The notes under the pieces: model-generated
What the model was told of the DNA's origin: nothing
Databases searched by the model: none
Seen by the model: only the letters and a program-made list of their open reading frames with translations
In this document: in pieces, positions 1 to 12,371 of the stretch
How the letters are laid out: the number at the start of each line of letters is the position of its first letter
Numbering within the stretch: the first letter of the stretch is position 1
Translations under genes and position numbers: made by a program
Source: Palaemon carinicauda
Lineage: Eukaryota; Arthropoda; Malacostraca; Decapoda; Palaemonidae
Direction: 5' to 3'
Assembly (NCBI RefSeq): GCF_036898095.1
Contig: NC_090765.1
Span: 36,816,809 to 36,880,808 of the forward strand
Length of the DNA stretch: 64,000 bases

Positions 1-1058
1 GATACAGCCAGTTGGAAACAACGGAAGTACTTTCGTTCGTTCATTTGTTTTAGATTGCCCTCAGCCTTAAAAATTAGGGGGCCACGGGCTCTTGCGTTGG
101 CAGCCCATACGAAAGTACTTGTGCACTATCCGGCAGCTGAAAACAAGTGACTACTCAGTCTCAGTGTGCTAGCGTGGGGGAGTGGGTTTCCCCACCCTAC
201 GTCAGTAACTACGGATACCTTGTTAAATTTTCTGCAGCAGAATTCCACCTATGCTGAAAACATACTCCTAATAAAGGACGAGTGTTTGTATGTGTAGGAA
301 CAAAAGTGACTTATATGTCCCTTATGCACAAAAAGGATGTAGGTCTACGTACGCAGTTGAACCCGTACAGTAGTAGAAAAAAAAAGAAAAAAAAAATAGT
401 CAAAGGTAGCTTATGAGTCCGTTCATAGCACTCTAATATTTTGAAATTGAATATATGTACACGTATTGTATTTACTAATTTCTAAGGAGAACCATTTTTG
501 TTAATTTTATTATAATTATTCTACGCAGAGACCGACGTAAGGTCATATAAAACAGCGTAATGCAAATTTTACTTTTATATTTAATATTCAAAGATGACTG
601 ACGTAAAGTTGAAACCGATGCATGTTGAACCGACATAAAACCGGGGTACCTCTGTACTATATATTTTTGTAGAGTAAACAAAAATGAAGTGGCGGGGGGA
701 CATTTTTTTGCATGGAAATTATAGCCTATACCATATTGAGAAAATAAAACATGTAGCAAACAATATAACGTATTAGGCTACATAATACTGAAGAAAACTA
801 AGTACAGTACAGTATAAGGAAATTAAACAGATAAAAAGTTCCCAAAACAGAAAAAAAACAAGAATGCCACACATCACAAAAGTTGGTACGTTAGATAGTT
901 AGTTACATTAATTTCATTAGTTTTAATTCATAATTTGTTAATATGGGAAAAAACTACACAATATGTTTAAATCTCTTAGTAAATAATGTAATACTATTCA
1001 AACTTTGGAGGAAACACCCAAGTACCGCACAGGTTACATTATCATTATTACTAGTTAA
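1..1058. other. AT-rich flank without a gene
   Basis: No open frame with recognisable protein content is visible. The stretch is AT-rich with short A runs. It looks like intergenic or intronic host DNA, possibly including unrecognised old repeats. Confidence 0.5.
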
Positions 1059-1140
1059 GCTACAACCCTAATTGAAAAAGCAAGATGCTACAAGATCAAG
1101 CGTTCCAACAGGGAAAATGGCCCAGTGAGGAAAGGTAATA
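1059..1140 (+). repeat. Interspersed 'ctacaaccct' repeat fragment
   Basis: The block begins with gctacaaccctaattg, continues with a stretch like gcgttccaacagggaaaatg and ends near cccagtgaggaaaggtaata. The same order of words recurs at 15,878-15,965 and 38,282-38,369. I recall this as a short repeat very common in decapod genomes, but cannot name the family from sequence alone. Confidence 0.6.
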
Positions 1141-2425
1141 ATTATATATAGGAAGCAATGAATAACAAATATGAAATATCTTAAGGCTAGTAACAACGTT
1201 GAAATAAAACTTATAAACTTGAGCCCTCGTATTATTTAGCAATTTTGCTGTTTTACTTCTGTGTCAGTTAATGTTCCAATTTTCAGTCTGTTCTTGTATG
1301 TTTATGTACGTTTTCTTCAGTATGTTACGTGTAGTTCTTTATATAATTCATTTTGACGTTTGTTCTGGAATCAGCACGAATAAAATAAGTTAATCATAGT
1401 AGTGTAGAATGACTGTATGTTGATCAGGAATACGCTTGAACTTTGATAATCTACGTGAACACAAATTATGCTTTAGGTTAAGCTACCATGAAGAATTAAT
1501 TTGGGAAGCAATGTTCTCCGATGCCTGTACTGGATATAGTCAAAATAATATACTATAACTAAACTATAAGCAGTGGTAATGGCAGATGATTTACAGAAAA
1601 CCTAAAAGGATCGAAAAAGGTAGGATCAAGGGTGTGACATGCTAATTCCGGAGTGGATTAATGAAATGTAAAGGTGTGAACTAATTTTGATAGCTAAAAC
1701 TTAGTGTGGTTACAAATTTGCCAATTCTAATGCGAACAGATTAAAGTGCTTTAAAATCACATTCAAAAACACATTTTGGCATTTTAATTTACAGTTCATA
1801 AAAAGTCTAGTTTTATCGGTACAGTTAATGACATAGATTAGGCCTAGGCCCAACGTTCGCGAAGACGATATATTACAGGCTTAGTTGGGCTAATGAATGT
1901 TGAACCTAAATCAAGAAAACTACATGTTTAATAATAGGGCAATGTCCTATAACAACACACGAGGGTAATGCCATGTACCAATAACAGAGGGTGATGTCCT
2001 ACACCTACACCAATACCCAAAAAATGATGCACAACTCATAGACCCAGAGGGAGTATATGCGCAATAACCCACGTTCAATTTCACTAATACTCACATAAAT
2101 CACTGATTTCTTTTTTCGCTTTTCCGGTTGCCTTCTCAGGAATTGTATAGATGATTACCTAGAATTACCACGAGGTTGGAGCATAAATCCATTTGTCTGA
2201 AAATGATTTGTAAACTTGGCTAAACATTTTTTTTCTTATGCCAAAATATCAGCGGAATGCCTAAGGGGTTACATCTTTCCCATTCTCTGAAACACTTTAC
2301 CACAAATTTCATGAAATTGCCGAATATCTTAAGTTTTTTCCATACGAAATAACCATAACGAAAATAATAAGACTTCGAATAAACATATGGCAATAGAGAG
2401 AAGTATTTTCTTAATATTTGTCCCA
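1141..2425. other. AT-rich flank without a gene
   Basis: Only short frames of low-complexity composition occur. No RNA gene or protein homology is seen. Confidence 0.5.
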
Positions 2426-2995
2426 TGGTTTAATACTTGCTGAAATCCGAGGGGTTTCATCTTTCTCATTCTCTGGAACACCCTGTTACACCCATAAATT
2501 TCATGAAATAGCCAAATCTATGAAAGCAAACACAAACAATTTGAATAACTAAGTGACAATGACAATAAATTATTTTATTGATCCATATTTATGTAACATC
2601 CATCTTTTGATGATTTAATAAAGGCCCCTAAGTTTCATGAACTAGCCAAATCTCTTAAGTTTTGGGATTCATATGAAAGCAAACTCAAACAATTTGAATA
2701 ACCACATGACAATGGCAATAGATTATTTTATTAATCCATATTTATTTAACATCTGTCTTTTGATGATTTTATACCAGCATAGAAATTGTGGATTCACATC
2801 TTTCCCAATCTCCGAAGGCCCCTTAAGTTTCATGAAATAGGCAAATCTAAGTTTTAGGATCCTTATGAATGCAAACACACACAATTTGAATAACCGCATG
2901 GCAATGACAATTAATTATTTTATTAATCCATATTTGTTTAACACCTGTCTTTTGCCGATTTTATACTGGCATGGAAATTGTGGATTCACGTAGTA
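2426..2995. repeat. Diverged tandem repeat, period about 200 bp
   Basis: Three to four diverged copies follow one another. Recurring words are tttcatgaa(a)tagccaaatct, caaacacaaacaatttgaataac, atgacaatg(a/g)caat and ttattttattaatccatattt. A weaker first copy may start near 2,255. No coding content is seen. Confidence 0.7.
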
Positions 2996-3369
2996 TGTGC
3001 TGTAGCCTAAGGCTTAGTGATGAACGATTTCGATCATTTCCGTCGCGGTTCGACGTTCATCAAGTTTTTTCTTATTTTTGTGTAGTGAAATAATTCAAGT
3101 GACGTTTAAGAATCCACAGAGCGAAACATAGGTTTAGAACACAACTATTATATTCACTTTTCGTAAATTATCGTCGCGATATACCATGAAATTCATTATA
3201 AAAGGTATGTGGTGTTCCTTCCTAACCTACTGTAAGCTTTACCTGAGCCAATGCAAAGCCAGACTTACTGTCTGATCTCCCGTACGTCTTTTTATTTTCC
3301 CATATCTGTGTTTACAAATTCTACATTTATTCTTTAGCATCGTAATAACCTATTGACAATTCTAGTGCC

Positions 3370-3900
3370 AATGTTAAGACCATGTCTTGGTGCTATCATC
3401 ATAGTAGTACTAGGCCTATTTCCAGTTCAGTTCCACCATATTGTCAGTGCTATCGTATAGTAGCACTAGGCCTAATTTGAGTTAAATTTCACCTTATTAT
3501 TTGTTAGCGGTATCATCATAGTAGGACTAGGCCTATTTTGAGTTCAGTTTCACCTTTTATTTTGTTAGTGCTATCATCGTAATAGTACTAGGCCTAGTGC
3601 TATCATCGTATTAGTACTAGGCTTAATTTGAGGTTAGGTTCACATTATTTGTTAATGGTATCATATAGTAGCACTAAGCCTATTTTGAGTTCAGTTTTAC
3701 CACATTATCTGTTATTGCGATGATAGTAGGACTAGGCCTATTTTGAGTTCAGTTTCACATTATTTGTTAATGCTATCATCATAGTAGTACTAGGCCTATT
3801 TTGAGTTTAATTTCACCTTATTATTTGTTAGTGCTATCATAGGACTAGGCCAATTGTGAGTTCAGTTTCACCTTATTGTTTATTAATGCTGTCGCAATAG
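3370..3900. repeat. Tandem repeat, period about 55-60 bp
   Basis: About nine degenerate copies of a unit reading roughly gctatcatcatagtagtact, then aggcctattttgagttcag, then tttcaccttattatttgtta. Copies differ by short deletions and substitutions. The motif taggcct is present in nearly every unit. Confidence 0.75.
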
Positions 3901-3903
3901 CAT

Positions 3904-3904
<1 letters not shown>

Positions 3905-3954
<50 letters not shown>
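3905..3954. repeat. (TAA)n microsatellite
   Basis: About 17 uninterrupted TAA units lie directly after the 55-60 bp tandem array. Confidence 0.95.
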
Positions 3955-5593
3955 TCGTATTAGTAGCTTAATACTAGGCCTACTAAGTTTTGGTTGTGAA
4001 AATAGCATAGGTTTCTATGTGGGTGGTATTTAAAAGAAATATTTTAAGTAAAACTGTATTTGGTCATTGTATATTTATCCATGAGGTGAATTTTTTTTTA
4101 TACCATCTCGATACCTAGTTTTACATGAATGACTATCTTACTTATATAAATTTATTCACCAGTTCAAGGGGGTATGAACGGTACTTTAATATCAAGTTGG
4201 AAGCCGCTTTACCATCATCCAACAGTGGGAAGTGGACTACCGGTATTAACCCCCCCCCCCCAATATAGAAGAACCTCAAGCTTCGTCCTTCCAGACTTAA
4301 GGTAAGGCTTAAGAGATGTTTTTTATTTTAGGTTTTGTATGTGAAAATGCTTTGTAAGTTAGCTTAGGGAAGGGAAGGGGTCTCATAAAGTGAAGCGTCA
4401 CCACTAACTAGGGACGAGCAACTGGCATCCTAGGATAGGTTAGGAAATATTCATGTTTTCCCTCATTCAAAAGCCACTGTTGCAGGTTTTGAGAGTGACC
4501 AGCCCTATTCGGCAGAGGGATCTTTAATCTTCTAATTAGTAAAACTAGGACACTTATTGTACATGCACGAATACAAACATTCACATGTTAATAGCAGTGT
4601 ACTTTTAGAAAAGCTGAATACAGCTGTTAAAAATTTAACGAAATGGTGGTAGTTACTGCTGGGTGGCGATGAAACACCGCTCCCTGACAGGCTACTTTGC
4701 CCTCACTTTATTTTCAGTTGCCCGTTAGTACTTAAATACCTTGACCTACATCGTTTGTAGGCTTTAAGAGATCTGACGTATGGCGATTATCGACATAGGT
4801 TGGATTTTTGCCTTACAATGCACATAATGAACATGCAAAACCCCGGTACTTGCATTGATAAGCTTCCATGTGAAGAACAGTACTTTACAATGCAGTTATT
4901 AATCATCACAATGTAAAAACCAACTTAATGGCGGGAAAAATCAGTTGACTTTAAATTTTATTTTGTATTTAATACGTAGCGACGTAAAATAGGTGATTAC
5001 TTTATGTACCTCCATTACCGTCGGGTAGCAGTTTTAATCTTACATTTTGTTTTGCAAAAATACTTATCGACTTACGACTGATTGAATTTACAACTGCAAC
5101 CACAGCTGTTTTTTCAGGTGATGTAATTTTTTGTTACGACATTCGTCAAAACGGGACATTTAGAGTTATTAATTGTCAAATATAGCATCATGTTAAAAAG
5201 TGCATGGCAAAACAATACTGTACATTAGTATAAAAAAGCCAAGAATATCATCAAAACGTAAAATTTAGTTACAAATCGCCAAATACTGAGTTCTGAGTAA
5301 TGCTAGAAAGTTCAAGTCAAAACTTGAAGTAAAGTATAAAAAATAAGCAATTAATGCTGTACAGCTCCGTACTAAAAATCACTAAAGAATCTAAATCAAA
5401 ACATAAAACTAACCTTAGTTAGAAATGGGTAAATGATATTGTATAAGTTGGGAGATATATCAACGGTACTCTGTTAATTATACGTTAGCATATTCTTGAT
5501 ACCGTTATCACTTTGAGATCAGCTGTCGATAAAAAAAAAAAAAAAATCTGCCATTGCTGCTGGTAAAATGTATTTAGATTGATAAAGTACAAA
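3955..5593. other. AT-rich flank without a gene
   Basis: The stretch includes a poly-C run near 4,250 and a poly-A run near 5,530. No protein-like frame or RNA gene is visible. It ends at the left terminus of DIRS element X. Confidence 0.5.
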
Positions 5594-5757
5594 TTTTATA
5601 CATAAAACTTACCCGCTGGTTATATAAGAATGGCTATAGTTCCTAGACGCCCGGCAGAAATTAAAAAACTCGTAGCAATCGCAGATATGCCAGGTGTACA
5701 CTAGCGCCCTGGCGGTAGACAGGCCGAACTACAGTATTCGAATCACTTCAGACCTTC
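5594..5757 (+). repeat. Left ITR of element X
   Basis: It begins ttttatacataaaacttacc and is the reverse complement of 19,932-20,065, including the shared word cgcccggcagaaatt and the inner edge tcacttcagacctt. The match includes a few mismatches and length differences. Confidence 0.85.
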
Positions 5758-6521
5758 CCTGCCGGCTCTCGCAGGCACAAGTATTGGAATTTACTCGTTA
5801 TTAACATGGATTTTTAGCAGTATTTTGGTGATGTAGTCCTATTTTTGGGGTTCTAGCATTCGTTAGCATTTGTTTGTTTGCTCTGTGATCATGTGTTTAT
5901 AACTTAAAAGGTAGAATTAAGAATTTTTTCAACCTTTTGTAAACATAACGAAAGCTTATGGTGGTATGTAAACATCTCGCCATTGTCTATGACGTCACAG
6001 CCATATGACGTAAGCTTAAGTCTGTTTTGCTTTTTTCAAAGAAGACAAGTGAATACTTTTTTACGGAGTATTTAGTTATAAATTAAAAGGATTATATTAT
6101 TTTGAGAAAATTTTTGTCCTTTTAATAGGTTTTCCTTGGATAATCTTCGATCTGTTTACAAAGAGTAACTAGCGTTCAGTTTGTTTATGCTGCGCAGTTT
6201 TCAGTCTATCGTCACGATATTCCGTTTTATCTTTGTATCGACTTTTATGAATAGTACATTCTTTTTAAAAACTCAAGTTTTTAAGTTGTACTCTACAAAA
6301 AGAACATGTTATTTTACAATTAATTGCTCCTTATAGTATTTTTCTTTATTCAAAGATTAAAGAAAGTTATGATTCAGTTATTGTTTATACGACTTAGTAT
6401 TCTTGACAATCGATGTAGCTCAGGATTCTGTGTATCGTTGTTTGCTTGTTGGGTTTTGGAATACTAAAAATTTGTCATATATGATTGTAGATGTTCCAAT
6501 TGTAACGGGTGATAATTCGCC
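5758..6521 (+). other. 5' leader of element X, first part
   Basis: Long AT-rich untranslated leader between the ITR and the insertion site of element A; it resumes at 14,599. It matches the leader of Y at 35,859-36,596. A palindromic CRE-like TGACGTCA occurs at 5,990-5,997 and at the equivalent place in Y (36,084-36,091). This may be a promoter element, but that is inference only. Confidence 0.6.
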
Positions 6522-6707
6522 TTTGTTCCGTAACCGAAATACAAACCACGCTATTTACAAAGGGTTTACTTTTAGCTCAGCTGAAATGACGAGCCAATAG
6601 TTTTTAACGAGGGTTAATTACCCCCGCGCTAGTTAGCGGGGGGTTGGGAAGGGTAGCTTGCTACCCCTCCCCCCTCCACACACCGGTGACTTGCTTCACT
6701 TCACTTT
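6522..6707 (+). repeat. Left ITR of element A
   Basis: Inverted copy of 14,388-14,598. Shared blocks include gttaattacccccgcgctag, the C/G-rich stretch around 6,620-6,680 and the inner word gcttcacttcact. The outer end tttgttccgtaaccgaaata differs from the right end, as expected for the unequal DIRS termini, and is found inverted in the ICR. Confidence 0.9.
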
Positions 6708-6825
6708 TGGCTCGGCGGTGATCAGACGTGTCTGCTCATCGCCTTCGTGACAGCCTTTAATTTTCTGCTTTTTCTTTTCAGCGTGTGTGTTGGTTGGAAG
6801 TTGACCTTCAGTTATTTTCTTTACT

Positions 6826-9800
6826 ATGCGTACATGCCCTGGAGTTGCCGGCCGTCCTTGTGGGACTTTCATGTCGGACGTTAATACGGATCCACACACC
6901 CTCTGCCCTCAATGTCGTGGCCGACGGTGTGACCAGGAGAACATGTGCCGTGAGTGCAGGGAGTGGTCTGCCTCCCAGTGGGAGAGGTTTGGCCGTCGGC
7001 GTAAGAAGAAGTCCAAAAGAGACCGTTCTCCTCCGGGGTTAGCCTTGAAGGAGGAAGGTTCTCGGGACTCTTCTTCCGCCGCCCAAACCTTCTCCGAAGC
7101 TCCCCCTCGTCCGCCTCCTAAGGAGAGTCGGCCGAGTGGGAGCGCAGGCCCTTGTTCTGTTTCCCGACCTTCGGTGGGGGGAGAGGGTGTCGCCTCCTAT
7201 AGCGAGGCTGTTCCCCCTCCTCCTCCGGGGGAGGTTATTGATAATGCCTTATCCAGTGATGATCTTTTACAGATTTGGTCGTCCCTGGGACTTAAGGGCT
7301 TGCCCTCCAGGGTCGCTCTTATTGACCTTGTCTCGTTGGGGGCCGCTGTTAAGCAGTCGCCGGTGGTAGCGGAGGTACAGTAGACCCTCTGTCTATTGTC
7401 GACGTCGTGGTGACAGAGGCCTCCGACGTGGCTGGGCCTTCCGCCGCAGGTGCTGTTGCTGGTGATGGTGCTAAAGGCTCTCCTCCTCCCTCCGTACATC
7501 CTTCGAAGGGGGAAGTGAGTCCTTCGGTCTCGACTGCTGCTCAGCTTCCTTCTGAGGGAAGTGCTTTGACGGAGACTCCCCTTCAGAGGACCGATGGTCC
7601 CGACGATCTCCCCCGAGGCCGCCTCCGCCGTAAGGCTCACCGTCCTCTACGCCACAAGGGCCTCCCTTCCCCTTACAGGGGGACTAAGAGGCGCCTTTTT
7701 GGGTCTTCATTCTCCGGGGGGGACTCTCCTCGCCAGCCTCAACCTACAGCTCCGCCCTCCTTGAACCTCTCTGCAGACCGCTCACCATCTCCTGCCAGAT
7801 CTTCGCCTTCTGGAGAACTCGTCACCCGACGGGCAACGGTCCCTTCGGGGCTAAGGGATCCTTCCCTTACGCGAGCAGTGCTAGCGCACAAGCGCTCTCC
7901 TGCTCGCCGACGCTCACCTGCTCGTCGGCTCTCTCCTGATGTTCGCCCCCCTCGCCAGCGCTCTCCTGCTCGTCAGCTCTTCCGAGCGTCAGCGCTCATT
8001 GGAGGACTCTCGCCCTGCGGTCTCTGACCACCCTTTAGTTCCTGCTGAACTCCCTGCTCACCATCTGCCTGGTCCTGTGGCTACGCAACATCGTGCTGCG
8101 CGTGTGTCAGAAACACATGTTCGCCAACGCGTCAGCGATCTTCTTGGCCCTGCTCGTGAACGCGCCGCGCCACCTGTCCTCTCACATGACACGCGTCGAC
8201 CTTCTGCTCGCCAGCGATCACCTACGCGCCAGCGATTACCTCCTCGCCAGCGTTCACCTGCTTGCCAGCGAGCACAGGCGATCTTAGTATCGCCTATTCA
8301 ACAGCGACAGCTAGCGCGCCGACGTTCTCCTACGCTCCTGAAGGAACATGGTTCGCCAGCTTCTAGCTCGCCATCGCGCGATCGGCCGCCTGCACATGCT
8401 GCTCGCCATCGCACGACCCTGCACTATCGCCCTCCTGCGGATGCTGATCACCATCGCACCCCATCACGCGATCGGCCACCTGCGCATGCTGCTCGCCATC
8501 GCTCGCCCCTGCACGATCGCCCTGCTACGCATGCTGCTCCTCATCGCTCGCCCCTGATCAATCGCCCTCCTGCGGATGCTGATCACCATCGCACCCCATC
8601 ACGCGATCATTCACCTGCGCATGCTGCTCGCCATCACTTACCATTACGCGGTCATTCACCTGCGCATGCTGCTCACCATCGCACACCAGTGCGTCGACAT
8701 ACCACATCGCGCCATTGCCAACTTGAGCGACTGCACTCACCAGCTCGTCATCGATCGCCTGTGGATCTTCCTCACCTACGCGGCAGCGCGTTCCCTCGCC
8801 GTCGCGCCAACGCTTGCGTTCGTCGCCTCGGACACATGTTCATTTACCTGCCCACCCTCGCGATAGCTCGCCTGCGCGCCCGCGCGATCGCTCGCCCTCG
8901 CCTGCGCGCCCGCTCGATCGCTCACCTGCGCGCCCGCGCGACCGCTTGCCTGTGCGCCCGCGCGATCGCTCGCCCGCGTGACCATTCGCCCTCGTGCGAC
9001 CATCGTTCGCGGCTAATTCCACAGCCGGTGGTAGCAGCAGGGACGCGTGCTCCTAGACGGCACTCGGGATCACCTCCATCCAAGCACAGGCTGGTAGTGC
9101 AGGACGAAGAGAGGTCAGTACAGCATTCTTCCCCACCTTCTTTTCAGGCAGGTACCGTCGTGTCCACTCCAAAGGATCGCCCGATCCCTTTCCCTTTAGC
9201 GAGGATTTCGGACTCTGTGTCCTTGGAGCAGCAGACTTGGTTTGGTCCGCTGGCACGGGCATTAGTGAGGGTTATGAAACCAGCACTCGCCGGCCAGGGT
9301 AACAAACCATCGGCTGTCTCTCCTACGCTGAAGAGAAAGAGAGGAGTGGACTTCGTGGTGACTTCCCCCAGTGCGAAGTTGGTTCCCAAGAGGTCGGTCT
9401 TGAAGGTCCCTTCTCCTGCACTGGCTCTCTCTCCTTCTCCCGTGGACAAGGCCTTTCCGTCCTCAGGTGAGTCCAGTGGGGCGGTAGTCTTCCCCTCGGC
9501 ACCAGGGGGGAGACTTCGCTTCAGGTAGGAGAATCGTCTCGTGAGGAAGGGGCCCCTCGAACCTCGTTGTTGGGATCCTGTATCCATCCCAGGAGGGAAC
9601 CCAAGGATTCCAAGACCGTCCCTAAATCCTCTGCAAGGATTCGTCAGGAACCCACGACTACCCAGGGGAATGTCCACGTATCACCCCAGGAAGAGATTCC
9701 TGGGGCAGGAGACTTAGCTGCCAGCCCGCAGGGAGGAGAACAGCAAGAGTCCGAACATGCCTTCTGGCAGGTCCTAAGCCTGATAAGGCAACTTAACAGA

Positions 9801-10720
9801 CTTACGGATCCAGTCATCGCCCCCTGTGAAGGCAAAGACACGATTCTGGATGAAGTGTTTGACGTTCGGAAGGCCCCTAAGACCAGTGCAGCTCTGCCCT
9901 GGTCTCGGGGGGCTGAAGAGTGCCAGGGCTAGGGCCAACGCTCAGCTCACACTTCTTGCCTCCTCCAGTCGTTCCACTGCCGGGAACAAGCTCATCCCTC
10001 CTCCTCGCCTTCAGCAGAGGAGGTATTTCGAGATCCTGGGTGAGCACAACCTCGCTCTTCCTCTCCATCACTCTGTGGAGGAGCTGGCGAAGGGAGATCC
10101 CCTTGAGAAACTCTCTGCCCGGCAGGTGTCGTTCTCGGCGGCAGAGATCCTTAACCACGAGAAGGTCGCTAAGTGTGCCATGGAGGCCACTTCGTGGAGG
10201 GACTTCTGGCTAGGATCTCTGGGCATCCTATTGCGATCGGAGGACTGTCCAAGGAGACCAATAGGAAGGCCCTAGAGACCTTCTTGCTCTCGGGCACCCG
10301 CTCCATCGAGTTTTTGGCGCACCAGGTTACCACCCTGTGGGCCAACTCGGTGTTGAAGCGTCACGATGCTGTGTCCGAGAGATTCCATCCGAAGGTCCCG
10401 CCGTAGATGTGTGTAGGCTCCGACATGCTTCCCTTCTGGGGGAGAGCCTGTTTGAGCCTCAAGACATGGAGCGAACGGCTGAGAGGTGGAGGAAATCCAG
10501 CACGGACTCCCTCCTCCACAGGGCCCTTACAACTCGGCCCTATAAGCCTCCAGCCCCGCCACAACAGCAGCAACAGCCTCGTAAGGCTCCCAAACAGGCA
10601 CCGGCAGCTAAGAGAGTGGTGTCTAAGCCCCAGCCCTTTCCAGCCAAGGTCAAGAGGGGCGGTAAGTCCTCCAGGGAAGGCAAGACTCCTAGGGGTGGCG
10701 GCCGTGGCCGCAAGCCCTAG
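6826..10720 (+). pseudogene. gag-like ORF of element A, broken by stops and frameshifts
   Basis: The first frame (6,826-7,383) opens with a cysteine cluster, CPQCRGRRC followed by CRECREW. This is equivalent to the N-terminal zinc-binding motif in the gag of B and C, which also share the preceding DPHT. The protein then runs through proline/serine-rich sequence, a repetitive His/Arg/Ala/Pro region (about 8,170-9,000) and a conserved block around 9,700-10,400 (frames starting near 9,567, 9,826, 10,173 and 10,337). It ends in a basic Lys/Arg/Gly tail at 10,720, typical of a nucleic-acid-binding gag C-terminus. At least six frame changes or stops break it, so no full-length product is possible. 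The start at 6,826 rests on the position of the cysteine motif. The family is assigned by position before RT and by the shared cysteine pattern, since gag sequences diverge quickly. Confidence 0.75.
8170..9000 (+). repeat. Degenerate minisatellite inside gag of element A
   Basis: Short imperfect repeats of words such as catgctgctcgccatcgc, cacgcgatcggccacctgc and gcgcccgcgcgatcgctcgc run for over 800 bp. Because the repeats are degenerate and shift register, several frames stay open on both strands, which explains the many overlapping spurious ORFs here. In the gag frame they encode alternating His/Arg/Pro/Ala units. Confidence 0.8.
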
Positions 10721-10739
10721 GTGTGGCAGTTCCCCTGCA

Positions 10740-12371
10740 TGTCCACCTGTGGGGGGATGCCTTCAGCGTTGCGTCCGCAGGTGGCAGCAACACGGGGCCG
10801 ATGCTTGGACGGTCTCAGTGATCGGCCAAGGTTATCGCGTCCCGTTCACGACATCTCAACCTCCCCTGACAGCGAATCCAGTGTCATTGAGCTCCTATGC
10901 CACGGGATCGGCAAAGGGGCTGGCCCTTTAGGCCGAAGTCGAGACCATGCTCGAGAAGGGTGCTCTCCAGGAGGTTGTGGACGGCTCCCCAGGCTTCTTC
11001 AGTCGACTCTTTCTTGTAAAGAAGGCTACTGGAGGCTGGAGACCCGTCATCAATCTCTCAGCTCTGAACAGGTTTGTCAAACAAACCCGGTTCAGCATGG
11101 AGACAGCAGACACGATCAGACATGCGGTGAGACCACAAGACTTCATGTGTACACTGGATCTAAAGGACGCGTACTTCCAGATCCCAATCCATCCGTCTTC
11201 CAGGAATGAATGAATGATTTAAAGTTCTCAGGCATCCTGACATCTAAGTCAGGATGCCTGAGAACTTTAAATCATTCATTCATTCCTGGAAGACGGATGG
11301 ATTGGGATCAGAAGTACCTGAGATTCTGCCTAGACAACAAGATCTACCAGTTCAAGGTGCTGTGTTTCGGTCTCTCCACAGCTCCTCAGGTGTTCACCAG
11401 AGTGTTCACCCTGATTTCATCTTAAGCGCACAGGAACGGCATTTGTCTCCTTCGTTACCTGGACGATTGGCTGATCCTAACAGACTCGGAGTCGACCCTT
11501 CTTCGGCACCGAGACAGGCTTCTGGATCTTTGCCAGGATCTGGGGATCGTGGTAAACCTCGAGAAGTCCTCTCTGCAGCTGTCCCAACGACTGGTTTATC
11601 TAGGCATGCTAATAGACACCAATCTCCACAAAGCCTTTCCATCAGACGACCGGATAGCAAGGCTGAGGAGGGTGGCGGAACCTTTCCTCAGGCGAAAAGA
11701 ACTCCCCGCCCAATCGTGGTTGCGTCTCTTAGGCCACCTATCCTCCCTGGCCCGTCTGGTTCCAAACAGCCGCCTCAGGATGAGATCCCTTCAATGGCGG
11801 CTCAAGTCCCGGTAGAATCAAGGATCCGATTCCCCGGACATTCTGATCCCAATGGCGTCTCTGGAACAGACGGACTTGCGGTGGTGGCTGGCCGACGAGA
11901 CCTGCGGAAGGGAGTGAGTCTTCTCATCCTCCCCCCGGAATTGACTGTTTTCGGACGCGTCAAAAGAAGGGTGGGGGGCGCACGTTCTGAACCAGAGGGC
12001 CTCAGGCCTTTGGTCAGAATCAGAAAAGTGCCTACACATCAACCTGCTAGAATTGAAGGCCGTCTTTCTGGCTCTTCAGCAGTTCCAACGGTCCCTGGCG
12101 GGTCACTCCGTGGTGGTGATGAGCGACAACACCACGGTAGTGGCTTATATCAACAAGCAGGGAGGCACTTTTTCGCAACAGCTATCCCATCTTGCAGTAG
12201 AGACTCTGAGGTGGACCGAAACCCACTCGATAACACTATCAGCTCACTTCATTCATGGCAAGAGGAATGTGCTCGCCGACAGTCTGAGCAGGGCTTCGCA
12301 GATAGTGAGTACCGAGTGGTCTTTGGATCCTCAGATAGCCAACAAAGTCCTGACTGTGGGGTTCCCCGACT
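10740..12371 (+). pseudogene. Reverse transcriptase/RNase H of element A, broken
   Basis: RT motifs are clear: a fingers block with GGWRPVINLSALNRF near 11,033, palm motif A LDLKDAYFQIPIHP near 11,155, QFKVLCFGLSTAPQVF near 11,350 and the catalytic YLDDW at 11,456-11,470. RNase H follows with FSDASKEGWGAH at about 11,945, then SDNTT near 12,122 and NVLADSLSR near 12,265. The RT up to the hairpin is in one frame with an in-frame TAG at 10,929-10,931. A 62-bp snap-back insertion at 11,180-11,309 then shifts the frame. Further stops fall at 11,423-11,425 and just after 11,812. A one-base shift near 12,360 separates RNase H from the next domain. It is homologous to the RT/RNase H of B and C but divergent. 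Confidence 0.88.
11180..11309. repeat. Perfect 62-bp inverted repeat (snap-back hairpin) in RT of element A
   Basis: Left arm 11,180-11,241 and right arm 11,248-11,309 are exact reverse complements by base-by-base reading, with a 6-nt loop, atctaa. The outer 25 or so bases of the left arm are native RT sequence (encoding the IPIHPSSR region). The inner part (aatgaatgatttaaagttct onward) is not RT sequence. The normal RT reading resumes at about 11,311. Confidence 0.97.

Noticed and set aside
3370..3900. CRISPR-like array
   Set aside because: The units are adjacent without unique spacers, and the context is eukaryotic.
8558..9022. Minus-strand repetitive frames within gag of A
   Set aside because: Shadows of the degenerate minisatellite, open only because of repeat composition.
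9144..9677. Minus-strand 177-codon frame over gag of A
   Set aside because: Antisense of the gag frame, GC-rich composition, no domain.
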